Shown: piece by piece, positions 24,023 through 33,747 of the stretch
Position numbering within the stretch: the stretch's first letter is position 1
How the letters are laid out: every line of letters begins with the position of its first letter
From: Streptomyces venezuelae
GTDB lineage: Bacteria; Actinomycetota; Actinomycetes; Streptomycetales; Streptomycetaceae
Assembly: GCF_008642295.1 (NCBI RefSeq)
Contig: NZ_CP029190.1
Coordinates: 5,377,501 to 5,441,500 of the forward strand
Reading direction: 5' to 3'
Length of the DNA stretch: 64,000 bases
Notes under the pieces: generated by a model
The model's input: the letters and a program-made list of their open reading frames with translations, nothing else
Database searches by the model: none
Told to the model about the DNA's origin: nothing
Made by a program: the position numbers and the translations under genes

Positions 24023-25456
24023 TCAGGCGCGGGGCAACTGCTGTCCGTTCGTCGCGTCGACGACCTTCCGGCTGCCCAGCGGCTCCGCCAGCGTCGCCGA
24101 CAGCGACATCTCCTGGGCGATCAGGATGCAGGCCCGCCCCGGCTCCTTCGGCGTGTCCGTGATCCGCACCGACACCGTCTCCGGGTGCTCCTGCACCTCC
24201 AGCGCGTAGGTGCTGCACACCCCGCCCCAGAAGTGCACCGTCAGCTTCCGGTCATTCACGTCGTACGAGAAACCCGGCACCGTACGCCCCTTCGGCTGCT
24301 CCTTCTGCTCCGCCCCGGCCGGCTGCACCACGGTGTGTCCCGGGCCGCCGCCGCGCCCCGCCACCTCGAACAGCCAGGCCGGCTCCAGCCCGCGCACCCC
24401 GTCCACCGTGGTCGCCGTCAGCCCTAGCGCCGCCCGCTCCACCGTCTCGGTCCGCGGCGGCTTGATCGGGCGCGGGTCCGGGTTGCAGGGCACCGAGTCG
24501 GTCGACCCGGCGGCGTCACCGTCCAGTGGCACCGGGGTCGCACAGGCGCTGGGGCCGGTGCTCTGCCACCCCCGCGACCTCTCGTTCAACCGGTCCAGCG
24601 CCGCCGAGGCCCCGACCACCGGCCGCTCGCCCGACCGCTCCGGCGCCTTCAGCTCGCCGCTGCCCGACGCCACCGTGCCGTCAGCGCCCACGCTGATCCG
24701 CGAGGACCAGCCCTGGGTGGGCAGCCCGCCGACCACCGGGTCCGCCACGACCACCCGGACCGCTCCCTGGAGCAGCCGGGCGTCCAGCCGGGCCCCCTGC
24801 TGGCCCGCCGCCGCGAGCACCGGGGCCGCTGCCGCCTTCGCCGCCTCCTCGGAGACCGGCGTACCGGCGCCCCCGCCCCCGCCGCCCGGCCCCTCCGGGA
24901 GCGTGGCGGGGCCGCAGGTGTCCTTGCCGCGTACGCAGTTGTCGCCGCCGGCCGGCTGGGCCCGGCTGAAGCTCCAGGTGCCGGGCGCCTGCCGGTTCAC
25001 CTGGAGCCGGGGCCCGCCGCCGTCCCGGACCGTGCCCACCTGCCACATCGCGCCCGACAGCTGCGGCTTGCCCTCGACGCCGAGGGCCGCGGCGAGCCGG
25101 GCCACCTCGGCCTCGGTCACCTCGCCCGCCGCCTTGAACACGGGCGCACTGGCCGGGCCCTCCGGCAGCGGCCCCTTGGCCTCGTACACCACGGAACCCC
25201 CGGAGGGGTCGGGCTCACCGGGGGCGATCCCCGGCGGGGGAGTGGGACCGGGCGAGGGCGCGGCCGACCCGGCCGCCGCATCCCGTGCCGCGACCGCGGC
25301 CGGCCGCTCGTCCCCGCCGTGGGCGGTGGCCGCCCAGTACGCCGTACCGCCGCCGGCGAGCAGCACGGCGGCTGCGACCGCCCCGACGACGGCGAAGGGC
25401 CGCCGCCGCGCCGTCGTCCGTGATGTCTCCGGTGTGCCGGGCTGCTCGCTGGTCAC
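24023..25456 (-). CDS. Membrane-anchored extracytoplasmic protein, function unknown
   Basis: 477 residues. A short cytosolic segment with TARRRP is followed by one hydrophobic helix (FAVVGAVAAAVLLAGGGTAYW, about 21-41), then a long Ala/Pro/Gly-rich extracytoplasmic part. Four cysteines in the middle (DNCVRGKDTC; CATPVP ... VPCNP) and two near the end (GGVCSTYAL; RACILIAQ) could form disulfides. A Gly run separates two presumed domains near residue 190. The GTG start has GAAGGAG upstream. I recognise no catalytic motif. Confidence 0.7.
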   Translation of the reverse strand: MTSEQPGTPETSRTTARRRPFAVVGAVAAAVLLAGGGTAYWAATAHGGDERPAAVAARDAAAGSAAPSPGPTPPPGIAPGEPDPSGGSVVYEAKGPLPEGPASAPVFKAAGEVTEAEVARLAAALGVEGKPQLSGAMWQVGTVRDGGGPRLQVNRQAPGTWSFSRAQPAGGDNCVRGKDTCGPATLPEGPGGGGGGAGTPVSEEAAKAAAAPVLAAAGQQGARLDARLLQGAVRVVVADPVVGGLPTQGWSSRISVGADGTVASGSGELKAPERSGERPVVGASAALDRLNERSRGWQSTGPSACATPVPLDGDAAGSTDSVPCNPDPRPIKPPRTETVERAALGLTATTVDGVRGLEPAWLFEVAGRGGGPGHTVVQPAGAEQKEQPKGRTVPGFSYDVNDRKLTVHFWGGVCSTYALEVQEHPETVSVRITDTPKEPGRACILIAQEMSLSATLAEPLGSRKVVDATNGQQLPRA

Positions 25457-25549
25457 CGCATCGCTCCTTCGCCTGCCTCGCCGTCCGTGATGCCGGTGGG
25501 ACGGAACAGACCGGTAACCGGTTCCCTCAGAGGTGTCCGCCGGTCCCTC

Positions 25550-25783
25550 CTAGTCGCCCAGCCCGGTGGAGGCGATCAGCCGGGCCGAGGCGGGCGGGAC
25601 GCTGACCCCGTGGATCTGGGAGGGCGCCACCCGGGCGGGGGCGGGCTCCGTCTCGGCCGGCCAGTGCGGGGCCATCCGGGCGCAGTCGCCCAGCAGCCGG
25701 GCGAAACCGGGCCGCCGCAGGGCTTCCGCCCGCCGCCCGCGCGCGGTGTACTCGTTGTGACGGATTCCGTCCATGTGCGTCAT
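25550..25783 (-). CDS. Small hypothetical protein
   Basis: 77 residues, hydrophilic (MTHMDGIRHNEYTARGRRAE), rich in Arg/Ala/Pro, with no membrane segment or cysteine pair of note. Codon usage is consistent with a gene. An ATG three codons in (MDGIRHNEY) is an equally plausible start, and neither has a strong ribosome-binding site. It is divergent from the PfkB kinase gene. Modest confidence. Confidence 0.5.
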   Translation of the reverse strand: MTHMDGIRHNEYTARGRRAEALRRPGFARLLGDCARMAPHWPAETEPAPARVAPSQIHGVSVPPASARLIASTGLGD

Positions 25784-25916
25784 GAAGGCACCGTAGGCGG
25801 GCCGCGGTACGGGGAGAAAGCCCTACTATCGGGTAGTTTGGACCGTTCGGTAGTTGGCGCCCGAGCGGGTAGCGTGGACTGTCACCCTTGCCGCCCCTTG
25901 CAGGAGCATCCACGCC

Positions 25917-26894
25917 GTGCGTATTGCAGTCACCGGCTCCATCGCCACCGACCACCTCATGACCTTCCCCGGCCGCTTCGCCGACCAGCTGGTCGCGGAC
26001 CAGCTGCACACGGTCTCCCTCTCCTTCCTCGTCGACAACCTCGACGTGCGACGGGGCGGTGTCGGCCCGAACATCTGCTTCGGCATGGGGCAGCTGGGGA
26101 GCCGCCCGATCCTGGTCGGCGCCGCCGGCTACGACTTCGACGAGTACCGGGCCTGGCTCGACCGGCACGGCGTCGACACCGAGTCCGTCCGGATCTCCGA
26201 GGTGCTGCACACCGCGCGCTTCGTGTGCACCACGGACGCCGACCACAACCAGATCGGCTCCTTCTACACCGGCGCGATGAGCGAGGCCCGGCTGATCGAG
26301 CTGCAGGCCGTCGCCGACCGGGTGGGCAGCCTGGACCTGGTCCTGATCGGCGCGGACGACCCCGAGGCGATGCTGCGCCACACCGAGGAGTGCCGGACCC
26401 GGGGCATCCCGTTCGCCGCGGACTTCTCGCAGCAGATCGCCCGGATGGACGGCGACAACATCCGCACCCTGATGGAGGGCGCGACCTACCTCTTCTCGAA
26501 CGAGTACGAGAAGGGCCTCATCGAGAGCAAGTCCGGCTGGACCGACGAGGAGATCCTCGGCAAGGTCGGCACCCGGGTCACCACCCTCGGCTCGCGCGGC
26601 GTGAAGATCGAGCGCGCGGGCGAGGAGCCGATCCTGGTGGGCTGCCCGGAGGAGAACGCGAAGGTCGACCCGACCGGCGTGGGCGACGCCTTCCGCGCGG
26701 GCTTCCTGACCGGGCTCGGCTGGGGCGTCGGCCTGGAGCGTGCCGCGCAGATCGGCTGCATGCTGGCCACCCTCGTGATCGAGACGCTGGGCACCCAGGA
26801 GTACGAGCTGGCGCGCGCGCACTTCGTGGAGCGCTTCACCAAGGCGTACGGCGACGAAGCCGCGGCCGAACTCCAGGCCCACTTCCCGGCCTGA
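25917..26894 (+). CDS. PfkB-family carbohydrate/adenosine kinase
   Basis: 325-residue ribokinase-fold kinase. It has RIAVTGSIATDHLMTFPG at the N-terminus, the Gly motif RRGGVGPNICFGMGQLG, and the PfkB signature 2 with catalytic aspartate in VDPTGVGDAFRAGFL. The close fit to actinobacterial adenosine-kinase-type proteins makes nucleoside kinase as likely as sugar kinase. The GTG start follows CAGGAG at good spacing. A short AT-richer stretch at 25825-25850 with two GGTAGT copies precedes it and may hold the promoter. Confidence 0.85.
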   Translation: MRIAVTGSIATDHLMTFPGRFADQLVADQLHTVSLSFLVDNLDVRRGGVGPNICFGMGQLGSRPILVGAAGYDFDEYRAWLDRHGVDTESVRISEVLHTARFVCTTDADHNQIGSFYTGAMSEARLIELQAVADRVGSLDLVLIGADDPEAMLRHTEECRTRGIPFAADFSQQIARMDGDNIRTLMEGATYLFSNEYEKGLIESKSGWTDEEILGKVGTRVTTLGSRGVKIERAGEEPILVGCPEENAKVDPTGVGDAFRAGFLTGLGWGVGLERAAQIGCMLATLVIETLGTQEYELARAHFVERFTKAYGDEAAAELQAHFPA

Positions 26895-26984
26895 CCCACC
26901 CAAGGCCCCGCCCCGCCCGGCCCGCCGGCGCGGGGCGCAGCCATGTCCCCGGCGCAGCCGTGTCCCCGGCGCACCGGACACCCC

Positions 26985-28379
26985 CTAGTGGAGGCGGCGG
27001 ACCCGGTATGCCGTGCCCGTGGGGGCCGGGGATTCGCCCAGGTACGCGTGGCCGCGGATCGCGCACCAGGCCGGGATGTCCAGCCGGGCCACCTCGTCGT
27101 CCGAGAGGACGGTGACGGTCCCCCCGACCGGCACCGTGCCGATCGCCCGCCCCAGCTCGATCACCGGCTGCGGGCAGAGCAGCCCCAGCGCGTCCACCGT
27201 CACCGATTCCGCAGCCCCGCCCGGGCCCGGAACCGGCGCCGACGACGGCTCCGGGACGCCCAGTTGCTCCCGCACCCCGGCCACCGCCCGCGGCAGCACC
27301 TCCAGGAACGCGTTGACCTCCTCCGCCGGGGTCCCCGCCGGCAGCGAGACCCGGACGTTCCCCTCCGACAGCACCCCCATCGCCTTCAGCACATGGCTGG
27401 GCGTCAGCGTGGAACTGGTGCAGGAGGAGCCCGAGGAGACCGAGAACCCCGCCCGGTCCAGCTCGTGCAGCAGCACCTCGCCGTCGACGTACAGGCAGGA
27501 GAAGGTGACCAGATGCGGCAGCCGCCGGTCCGGGTCGCCGACCACCTCCACGTCCGGGACCAGCCGGGCCACCCGCCGCCGGATCCGGTCCACCAGCACC
27601 CGCAGCCGGGCGGATTCCGCCTCCGCCTCCGCCCGTACCGCCCGCAGCGAGGCCGCCGCGGCCACCACCGCCGGCAGGTTCGGGAAGCCGGGGGAGCGCC
27701 CCGACTCCCGTTCGTCGGCCGGGCCTTGGGGCGAGAACCGGACTCCCTTGCGGACCGCCAGCAGGCCCACCCCGGCCGGTCCGCCCCATTTGTGCGCACT
27801 CGCCGTCAGCACCGACCAGCCGCCCGCCACCGGCCCCCAGCCCAGCGACTGGGCCGCGTCGACCAGCAGCGGCACCCCGGCGGCGGCACAGACCTCGGCC
27901 ACCTCCGCCACCGGCTGCACCGTGCCCACCTCGTGGTTGGCGGACTGCAGACAGGCCAGCGCCGTGTCCGGGCGGAGCACCTCGGCGTACGAGGCCGCTG
28001 CCACCGCGCCCGTACGGTCCACCGGAACCTCCGTCACCGCCCCGCCCCGCGCCTCGTGGGCCTGCGCCGAGTGCAGCACCGAACTGTGTTCGACCGCCGA
28101 GACGACCAGGTGGCCACCGACCCGCCGGCGGCCCGCCAGCGCTCCGGCGATCCCCGAGTGAACCGCGTGCGTCCCCGAAGGAGTGAAGACGAGTTCGTCG
28201 GGCCGGCACCCCACCGCCTCCGCGGCGGCCTCCCGCGCCGCGTCCAGCAGCAGCGCGGCCCGCCGGCCCTCCCGGTAGAGCCGCGCTGGATCCGCCCAGC
28301 CCTCGTCCAGGGAAGCCTGGAGGGCCTGCCGGGCGACCGGGTGCAGCGGGGCGGCAGAGGCGGCGTCGAAGTACGGCAT
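26985..28379 (-). CDS. Cysteine desulfurase-TusA fusion protein
   Basis: 464 residues combining two sulfur-relay modules. Residues 1-370 are a class-V PLP-dependent cysteine desulfurase: CLQSANHEVGTVQP, PLLVDAAQSLG, the PLP lysine in TASAHKWGG (Lys197) and the persulfide cysteine in VSSGSSCTSS (Cys320). After a Pro/Gly-rich linker (about 375-390), residues 392-464 are a TusA/SirA domain with DALGLLCPQPV (Cys402), the sulfur-acceptor CPxP motif. Intramolecular persulfide transfer from Cys320 to Cys402 is a natural inference. It is convergent with the PfkB gene and divergent from ctaC. Confidence 0.87.
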   Translation of the reverse strand: MPYFDAASAAPLHPVARQALQASLDEGWADPARLYREGRRAALLLDAAREAAAEAVGCRPDELVFTPSGTHAVHSGIAGALAGRRRVGGHLVVSAVEHSSVLHSAQAHEARGGAVTEVPVDRTGAVAAASYAEVLRPDTALACLQSANHEVGTVQPVAEVAEVCAAAGVPLLVDAAQSLGWGPVAGGWSVLTASAHKWGGPAGVGLLAVRKGVRFSPQGPADERESGRSPGFPNLPAVVAAAASLRAVRAEAEAESARLRVLVDRIRRRVARLVPDVEVVGDPDRRLPHLVTFSCLYVDGEVLLHELDRAGFSVSSGSSCTSSTLTPSHVLKAMGVLSEGNVRVSLPAGTPAEEVNAFLEVLPRAVAGVREQLGVPEPSSAPVPGPGGAAESVTVDALGLLCPQPVIELGRAIGTVPVGGTVTVLSDDEVARLDIPAWCAIRGHAYLGESPAPTGTAYRVRRLH

Positions 28380-28551
28380 CCGGTCACCGTAGAACAGCGG
28401 TGGCCGCCCGCCAGGTCAGGGGGCGTCAGATGGCTTCCGGAGCCCGCCATTCAGGGGCATGCCCGCCGTCCCCCGTACGGCCGAGCCACCCCTTCGGGGG
28501 CAGTAGCGGCGCGTTGGGCACCCTCCCCGCGCGACCCCAAATAGCGTCCAG

Positions 28552-28582
28552 TAGGGTTTGGTCCGCATAAACATCCAAACCC
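28552..28582 (+). promoter_or_regulatory. ctaC promoter/leader with inverted repeat
   Basis: A TAGGGT -10-like box at 28552-28557 overlaps the left arm of an inverted repeat, GGGTTTGG (28554-28561) and CCAAACCC (28575-28582), spacer 13. This could be an operator or an mRNA leader hairpin for the cta operon, about 80 bases before the start codon. Confidence 0.4.
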
Positions 28583-28663
28583 CTGCCTGCGTCAGGGCCG
28601 GCGACCGACCCGACAGACGGCCGCGGCCGGCCGCGCGGGCCGAGACTCTCGGGAAGGCGCTAC

Positions 28664-29638
28664 GTGAGTCCCTACGGCTCCGACCGCTCGCCGCGGCGCC
28701 CGATGCGGCGGAAGCTGCTGCAGGCGCTGACGGCGGGTGCGGTCCTGGCAACCGCCACCGGTTGCTCGTACACATATAAAGACTTCCCCAACCTCGGAAT
28801 GCCGGACCCGGTCACCGAGGAGGCGCCGCGCATCCTCTCGCTGTGGCAGGGGTCCTGGGCGGCTGCACTGCTCACGGGCATCCTGGTCTGGGGCCTGATC
28901 ATCTGGAGCGTGATCTTCCACCGGCGCAGCCGCACCAAGGTGGAGATCCCCCCGCAGACCCGGTACAACATGCCCATCGAGGCCCTGTACACCGTGGTCC
29001 CGCTGATCATCGTCTCGGTGCTGTTCTACTTCACCGCACGCGACGAGTCGAAGCTGCTCGCGCTCACCCCGAAGCCGCCGCACACCATCAACGTGGTCGG
29101 CTTCCAGTGGAGCTGGGGCTTCAACTACATCGAGAACGTCGACGGCGACGCGGCGACTCCCCGCGCGGGCCAGGTGCCCAAGGAGCTCGCCTCCATCCCG
29201 GACAAGTTCACGAAGGACTTCCCGGCGGGCGCCGAGGGCGTCTACGAGAAGGGCGTCCCGGGCGACCGGAACCCCGAGACGGGCAACCCCGGTCCGACCC
29301 TGGTCCTCCCCAAGGGCGAGAAGGTCCGCTTCATCCTGTCGTCGAACGACGTCATCCACTCCTTCTGGGTGGTCCCCTTCCTGTTCAAGCAGGACGTCAT
29401 CCCGGGCCACACCAACGTCTTCGAGGTCGTCCCGAACGAAGAGGGCGTCTTCATGGGCAAGTGCGCCGAGCTCTGTGGCGTCGACCACTCCCGGATGCTC
29501 TTCAACGTGAAGGTCGTCTCGCCGGAGGAGTACCGGGCGTACCTCAAGTCACTGGCCGAGAAGGGGCAGACCGGCTTCCTGCCGGCCGGCATCAAGCAGA
29601 CTGACCCGGCCCGGAACGCGGAGACGAACAAACTGTGA
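28664..29638 (+). CDS. ctaC: Cytochrome c oxidase subunit II
   Basis: CuA-carrying subunit of the aa3 oxidase, accepting electrons from the bcc complex. The 324-residue precursor has a lipoprotein signal ([20 protein letters not shown], Cys about 35), two transmembrane helices (about 58-85 and 105-125), and an external cupredoxin domain with VGFQWSWGF. The binuclear CuA site is [14 protein letters not shown], with the partner His in [10 protein letters not shown]. An insertion with basic and acidic residues between strands (about 170-205) is usual for actinobacterial CtaC. GTG start after GGGAAGG; its stop overlaps ctaD (GTGA). Confidence 0.95.
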   Translation: MSPYGSDRSPRRPMRRKLLQALTAGAVLATATGCSYTYKDFPNLGMPDPVTEEAPRILSLWQGSWAAALLTGILVWGLIIWSVIFHRRSRTKVEIPPQTRYNMPIEALYTVVPLIIVSVLFYFTARDESKLLALTPKPPHTINVVGFQWSWGFNYIENVDGDAATPRAGQVPKELASIPDKFTKDFPAGAEGVYEKGVPGDRNPETGNPGPTLVLPKGEKVRFILSSNDVIHSFWVVPFLFKQDVIPGHTNVFEVVPNEEGVFMGKCAELCGVDHSRMLFNVKVVSPEEYRAYLKSLAEKGQTGFLPAGIKQTDPARNAETNKL

Positions 29639-31368
29639 GCATCCTCAACGAACCTCAGGGTGCCGCCGCAGCCGACTCGTACGAGAACGAGCTGCCGGTA
29701 CGGCGCAAGCAGCCGGGCAACGTGGTCGTCAAGTGGCTCACCACCACCGACCACAAGACCATCGGTACGCTCTACCTGGTCACCTCGTTCGTGTTCTTCA
29801 TCATCGGCGGCGTCATGGCGCTGTTCATGCGCGCCGAGCTGGCCCGTCCGGGCACGCAGATCATGTCGAACGAGCAGTTCAACCAGGCGTTCACCATGCA
29901 TGGCACGATCATGCTGCTGATGTTCGCCACGCCGCTGTTCGCGGGCTTCGCCAACTGGATCATGCCGCTGCAGATCGGCGCGCCCGACGTGGCGTTCCCG
30001 CGGCTGAACATGTTCGCGTACTGGCTGTACCTCTTCGGCTCGACCCTCGCGGTGGCCGGCTTCGTCACCCCCTCGGGTGCGGCCGACTTCGGCTGGTTCG
30101 CCTACTCCCCGCTGTCGGACGCGGTCCGCTCGCCGGGCATCGGCGCCGACATGTGGATCATGGGTCTGGCCTTCTCGGGCTTCGGCACGATCCTCGGTTC
30201 GGTCAACTTCATCACCACCATCATCTGCATGCGCGCTCCGGGCATGACGATGTTCCGCATGCCGATCTTCACCTGGAACGTGCTGCTGACCGGTGTTCTG
30301 GTCCTGCTCGCCTTCCCGGTGCTGGCCGCCGCGCTCTTCGCGCTGGAGTCCGACCGTAAGTTCGGCTCGCACATCTTCGACTCGTCCAACGGTGGCGCAC
30401 TGCTCTGGCAGCACCTCTTCTGGTTCTTCGGCCACCCAGAGGTGTACATCATCGCGCTGCCGTTCTTCGGAATCATTTCCGAGGTCATTCCGGTCTTCTC
30501 CCGGAAGCCGATGTTCGGTTACATCGGCCTGATCGGCGCGACGATCGCCATTGCCGGTCTTTCCGTGACCGTGTGGGCGCACCACATGTACGTCACCGGC
30601 GGTGTACTGCTGCCGTTCTTCTCCTTCATGACCTTCCTGATCGCGGTACCGACCGGTGTGAAGTTCTTCAACTGGATCGGCACCATGTGGAAGGGCTCGC
30701 TGTCCTTCGAGACCCCGATGCTCTGGGCCGTCGGCTTCCTGATCACCTTCACCTTCGGTGGTCTGACCGGCGTCATCCTGGCCTCGCCCCCGATGGACTT
30801 CCACGTCTCCGACTCGTACTTCGTCGTCGCGCACTTCCACTACGTCATCTTCGGCACCGTGGTCTTCGCGATGTTCTCCGGCTTCCACTTCTGGTGGCCG
30901 AAGTTCACGGGCAAGATGCTGGACGAGCGCCTCGGCAAGATCACCTTCTGGACGCTGTTCGTGGGCTTCCACGGCACCTTCCTGGTGCAGCACTGGCTGG
31001 GTGCCGAGGGCATGCCGCGCCGCTACGCGGACTACCTCGCGGCGGACGGCTTCACCACGCTGAACACCATCTCCACGATCAGCTCCTTCCTGCTCGGCCT
31101 GTCGATGCTTCCCTTCATGTACAACGTGTGGAAGACCGCCAAGTACGGCAAGAAGATCGAGGTCGACGACCCGTGGGGCTACGGCCGTTCGCTCGAGTGG
31201 GCGACGTCCTGCCCGCCGCCGCGGCACAACTTCCTCACCCTGCCGCGGATCCGTTCCGAATCCCCGGCCTTCGACCTGCACCACCCGGAGATCGCGGCCC
31301 TCGAACACCTCGAGGACCACAGCGCCGTGACCCCGGCCGTCACCGGTGGCAAGGAGGCCGGCAAGTGA
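29635..31368 (+). CDS. ctaD: Cytochrome c oxidase subunit I
   Basis: Catalytic heme a/a3-CuB subunit, 577 residues and twelve transmembrane helices. It has the low-spin heme ligand region [10 protein letters not shown], the CuB/tyrosine motif [14 protein letters not shown] (about 264-277), WAHHMYVTG with the paired CuB histidines, and the a3/a ligands in [11 protein letters not shown]. The glutamate-containing GHPEVY places it in the A-family oxidases. GTG start overlaps the ctaC stop, and its stop overlaps the ctaF start, so all three subunits are translationally coupled. Confidence 0.97.
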   Translation: MSILNEPQGAAAADSYENELPVRRKQPGNVVVKWLTTTDHKTIGTLYLVTSFVFFIIGGVMALFMRAELARPGTQIMSNEQFNQAFTMHGTIMLLMFATPLFAGFANWIMPLQIGAPDVAFPRLNMFAYWLYLFGSTLAVAGFVTPSGAADFGWFAYSPLSDAVRSPGIGADMWIMGLAFSGFGTILGSVNFITTIICMRAPGMTMFRMPIFTWNVLLTGVLVLLAFPVLAAALFALESDRKFGSHIFDSSNGGALLWQHLFWFFGHPEVYIIALPFFGIISEVIPVFSRKPMFGYIGLIGATIAIAGLSVTVWAHHMYVTGGVLLPFFSFMTFLIAVPTGVKFFNWIGTMWKGSLSFETPMLWAVGFLITFTFGGLTGVILASPPMDFHVSDSYFVVAHFHYVIFGTVVFAMFSGFHFWWPKFTGKMLDERLGKITFWTLFVGFHGTFLVQHWLGAEGMPRRYADYLAADGFTTLNTISTISSFLLGLSMLPFMYNVWKTAKYGKKIEVDDPWGYGRSLEWATSCPPPRHNFLTLPRIRSESPAFDLHHPEIAALEHLEDHSAVTPAVTGGKEAGK

Positions 31369-31763
31369 AGATCCAGGGCAAGATGTTCCTCTGGCTCTCC
31401 GCCTTCATTCTGATCATGGCCGTCGTGTACGGCGTGTGGTCGAAGGAGCCGGTCGGCACCACCGCTCTGTTCCTGGCCTTCGGCCTGAGCATCATGATCG
31501 GCTACTACCTGGCCTTCACGGCCAAGCGCGTGGACGAGATGGCCCAGGACAACAAGGAGGCCGACGTCGCGGACGAGGCCGGCGAGCTGGGCTTCTTCTC
31601 CCCGCACAGCTGGCAGCCGCTTTCGCTGGCCGTCGGTGGCGCGCTGGCCTTCAGCGGTGTCGTCTTCGGCTGGTGGCTGATGTACTTCTCGGCTCCGGTC
31701 ATCCTGATCGGCCTGTGGGGCTGGGTGTACGAGTACTACCGCGGCGAGAACCAGAACCAGTAG
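31365..31763 (+). CDS. ctaF: Cytochrome c oxidase subunit IV (actinobacterial)
   Basis: 132-residue small oxidase subunit with four hydrophobic helices ([71 protein letters not shown]) and an acidic loop [15 protein letters not shown]. Sequence and position match CtaF of actinobacterial aa3 oxidases. GTG start overlaps the ctaD stop (GTGA). An intrinsic terminator follows. Confidence 0.92.
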   Translation: MKIQGKMFLWLSAFILIMAVVYGVWSKEPVGTTALFLAFGLSIMIGYYLAFTAKRVDEMAQDNKEADVADEAGELGFFSPHSWQPLSLAVGGALAFSGVVFGWWLMYFSAPVILIGLWGWVYEYYRGENQNQ

Positions 31764-31788
31764 AACGCCACCGCGGCATTCGAACACG

Positions 31789-31828
31789 GGGCCCGGGCAC
31801 CTCTTCGGAGGAGCCCGGGCCCTCGTTT
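31789..31828 (+). terminator. Intrinsic terminator of ctaCDF
   Basis: GGGCCCGGGC (31789-31798) pairs with GCCCGGGCCC (31813-31822) and is followed by TCGTTT, ending the three-gene oxidase operon. Confidence 0.75.
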
Positions 31829-31876
31829 GCAGTCACAGCGCGCGCCGGAATGCCGATCTGTCCTTAGCGTGGCCTC

Positions 31877-33127
31877 ATGAGTCACACACCGCGTCTTTGG
31901 ACGGTAGTCAGCTGCTCCCTGCTGGTCGCGTCCTTCGGGGCCGGCGCCACCGCGTGCGGGGGCGACGACAACCCGCTCTCCGGCCACCCGTACGACGCAG
32001 CCGCCCAGGTCGCCTTCAACCAGACCGCCGGCAGCCGTCCCGTCGACCCGGACCGGCCGCTGGAGGTGACCGCCAAGGGCGTCGACGGCAGCCGGATCAC
32101 CGATGTGACGGCCGTGGACACGCATGGCCGCCGGCTGGCGGGCGAGCTCTCCGCCAAGGGCGACCGCTGGCACAGCACGGTGCCGCTGGCCGCCGGTGTG
32201 CGCTACACGGTCACCGTCGCCACCGAAGACGAGCGCGGGGCTCCAGGACAGCGCACGCTGTCCTTCGAGACCACCCCGGCCAAGAAGCTCCTCAAGGTCG
32301 AATTCGGCCCGGAGGAGGGCACCTACGGCGTCGGGCAGCCCCTCGACGCCACACTCAACGAGCCGGTCACGGACAAAGCGGCCCGCGCGCTGGTCGAGCG
32401 CGCCCTGGTCGTCGACGCCAAGCCGCACGTCCTGGAGGGCGCCTGGCACTGGATCGACGACACCCACATCCAGTACCGGCCCAAGGACTACTGGCCCGCC
32501 CACTCCAGCGTCACCCTGCGCAGCAACCTGGAGGGCATCAAGATCGGCGACGACATGCACGGCGCCGCCTCCACGCCGCTCAAGCTGGAGTTCGGCGACC
32601 GGGTGGAGGTCATCACCAACGCCGCCTCGCACTGGATGACGTTCAAGCGCAACGGCGAGGTGGTCAGCAGCCTCCCGATCACCACCGGCAAACCCGGATT
32701 CGCGACCCGTAACGGCACCAAGGTGGTGCTCGGCAAGCAGTACTTCGTCCGGATGCGCGGCGACACCGTCGGCATCGGCGGCAGCGAGTACTACAACCTG
32801 CCCGTCTACTGGGCGACCCGGGTCACCTGGAGTGGTGAATACGTGCACGCCGCGCCCTGGTCCATCGGCTCCCACGGCTACGCCAACGTCAGCCACGGCT
32901 GCACCGGCATGAGCACCGGCAACGCCGCCTGGTTCTACGAGAACATCCGCGAGGGCGACCTCGTCACCGTGGTCAACAGCATCGGCGACTGGATGCCGAC
33001 CTTCGGCAACGGCTACGGCGCCTGGAACCTGGACTGGAAGGAGTGGAGAGAGGGCAGCGCCCTCCTCAAGGGCACCCAGGAAGGCCGCAGTCCCGTCGAC
33101 TCGGCGCGACTGCGACCCCAGGTGTAG
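31877..33127 (+). CDS. Lipoprotein L,D-transpeptidase
   Basis: Forms 3-3 peptidoglycan cross-links or related bonds on the outer membrane face. 416 residues. The lipobox-type signal ends in ATAC (Cys about 27). Two Ig-like domains (about 50-250) include PDRPLEVTAKG and the YRPKDYWPAHSSVTL element. The YkuD catalytic domain follows with GSHGYANVSHGCTGMS, the nucleophile being Cys near 342. The C-terminal tail with NLDWKEW is normal for actinobacterial Ldts. TTAGCGT just upstream of the ATG at 31877 may be the -10 box. It stands alone between ctaF and ctaE. Confidence 0.92.
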   Translation: MSHTPRLWTVVSCSLLVASFGAGATACGGDDNPLSGHPYDAAAQVAFNQTAGSRPVDPDRPLEVTAKGVDGSRITDVTAVDTHGRRLAGELSAKGDRWHSTVPLAAGVRYTVTVATEDERGAPGQRTLSFETTPAKKLLKVEFGPEEGTYGVGQPLDATLNEPVTDKAARALVERALVVDAKPHVLEGAWHWIDDTHIQYRPKDYWPAHSSVTLRSNLEGIKIGDDMHGAASTPLKLEFGDRVEVITNAASHWMTFKRNGEVVSSLPITTGKPGFATRNGTKVVLGKQYFVRMRGDTVGIGGSEYYNLPVYWATRVTWSGEYVHAAPWSIGSHGYANVSHGCTGMSTGNAAWFYENIREGDLVTVVNSIGDWMPTFGNGYGAWNLDWKEWREGSALLKGTQEGRSPVDSARLRPQV

Positions 33128-33160
33128 CACCGCCCCGGACCCCGGCCGGGGCCCGGTGGG

Positions 33161-33562
33161 TCAGGAGTTCACGGACAGCCGCGTCCTCAAAAGGGTGGCC
33201 AGGGCGTCCGGGAAGGAGACCGGGTCCACCGGAAGGGTCACCGTGGCGTCCGCGCGGCTCCAGGTGGCCAGCCAGGCGTCCTGCGGGCGGCCGATCAGCA
33301 GCAGCACCGGCGGGCACCGGAAGATCTCGTCCTTGATCTGCCGGCAGACACCCATGCCCCCGGCCGGGACCGCCTCCCCGTCCAGTACGCACACATCGAT
33401 CCCGCCCTGCTCCAGCTCCTTCAGGACGGCCGCCAGGGTGGCGCACTCCAGGTACTCCACCGGCGGCAGGTCCGCGGCGGGCCGGCGCCCGGCCGCGAGC
33501 CGCACCTGCTCCCGGGTGTTGGCGTCATCGCTGTAGACCAGAACCCGCGCAGTCGCCCGCAT
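33161..33562 (-). CDS. Receiver-like (CheY-fold) protein without output domain
   Basis: 133 residues of alternating beta/alpha pattern: RVLVYSDDANTREQVRLA, IDVCVLDGEAVPAGGMGVCRQIKD, PPVLLLIGRPQDAWLATWSRADATVTLPVDP. The acidic pair SDD and the aspartate in VCVLDGEA sit where receiver domains bind Mg2+ and are phosphorylated. The switch threonine and lysine positions look altered (LLIGRP; TLPVDP). No DNA-binding domain. ATG at 33562 follows GGAGGA. Likely a stand-alone or degenerate receiver; partner unknown. Confidence 0.7.
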   Translation of the reverse strand: MRATARVLVYSDDANTREQVRLAAGRRPAADLPPVEYLECATLAAVLKELEQGGIDVCVLDGEAVPAGGMGVCRQIKDEIFRCPPVLLLIGRPQDAWLATWSRADATVTLPVDPVSFPDALATLLRTRLSVNS

Positions 33563-33726
33563 TTGTTCCTCCACGTGTCACATGAATCACGTTGATGATG
33601 CGCCGGATGCTACTCCGTCCGATGTCCCGTCAACATCGGTTCGGACACCCCTCCGATGGGCCGTTCGGGCAGTGCACACCCCCCGGACACTCCGAACGGC
33701 ACCCCCCGGGGTGAGGGCGGGATAAG

Positions 33727-33747
33727 CGACCGACATAATGTCGGTCG
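33727..33747 (+). promoter_or_regulatory. 21-bp perfect palindrome over the ctaE start region
   Basis: CGACCGACAT (33727-33736) and ATGTCGGTCG (33738-33747) are perfect inverted arms around one base. The palindrome contains CATAAT (33734-33739), a fair -10 box, and ends on the G of a GTG in the ctaE frame. It could be an operator at a leaderless or short-leader start. Confidence 0.5.
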
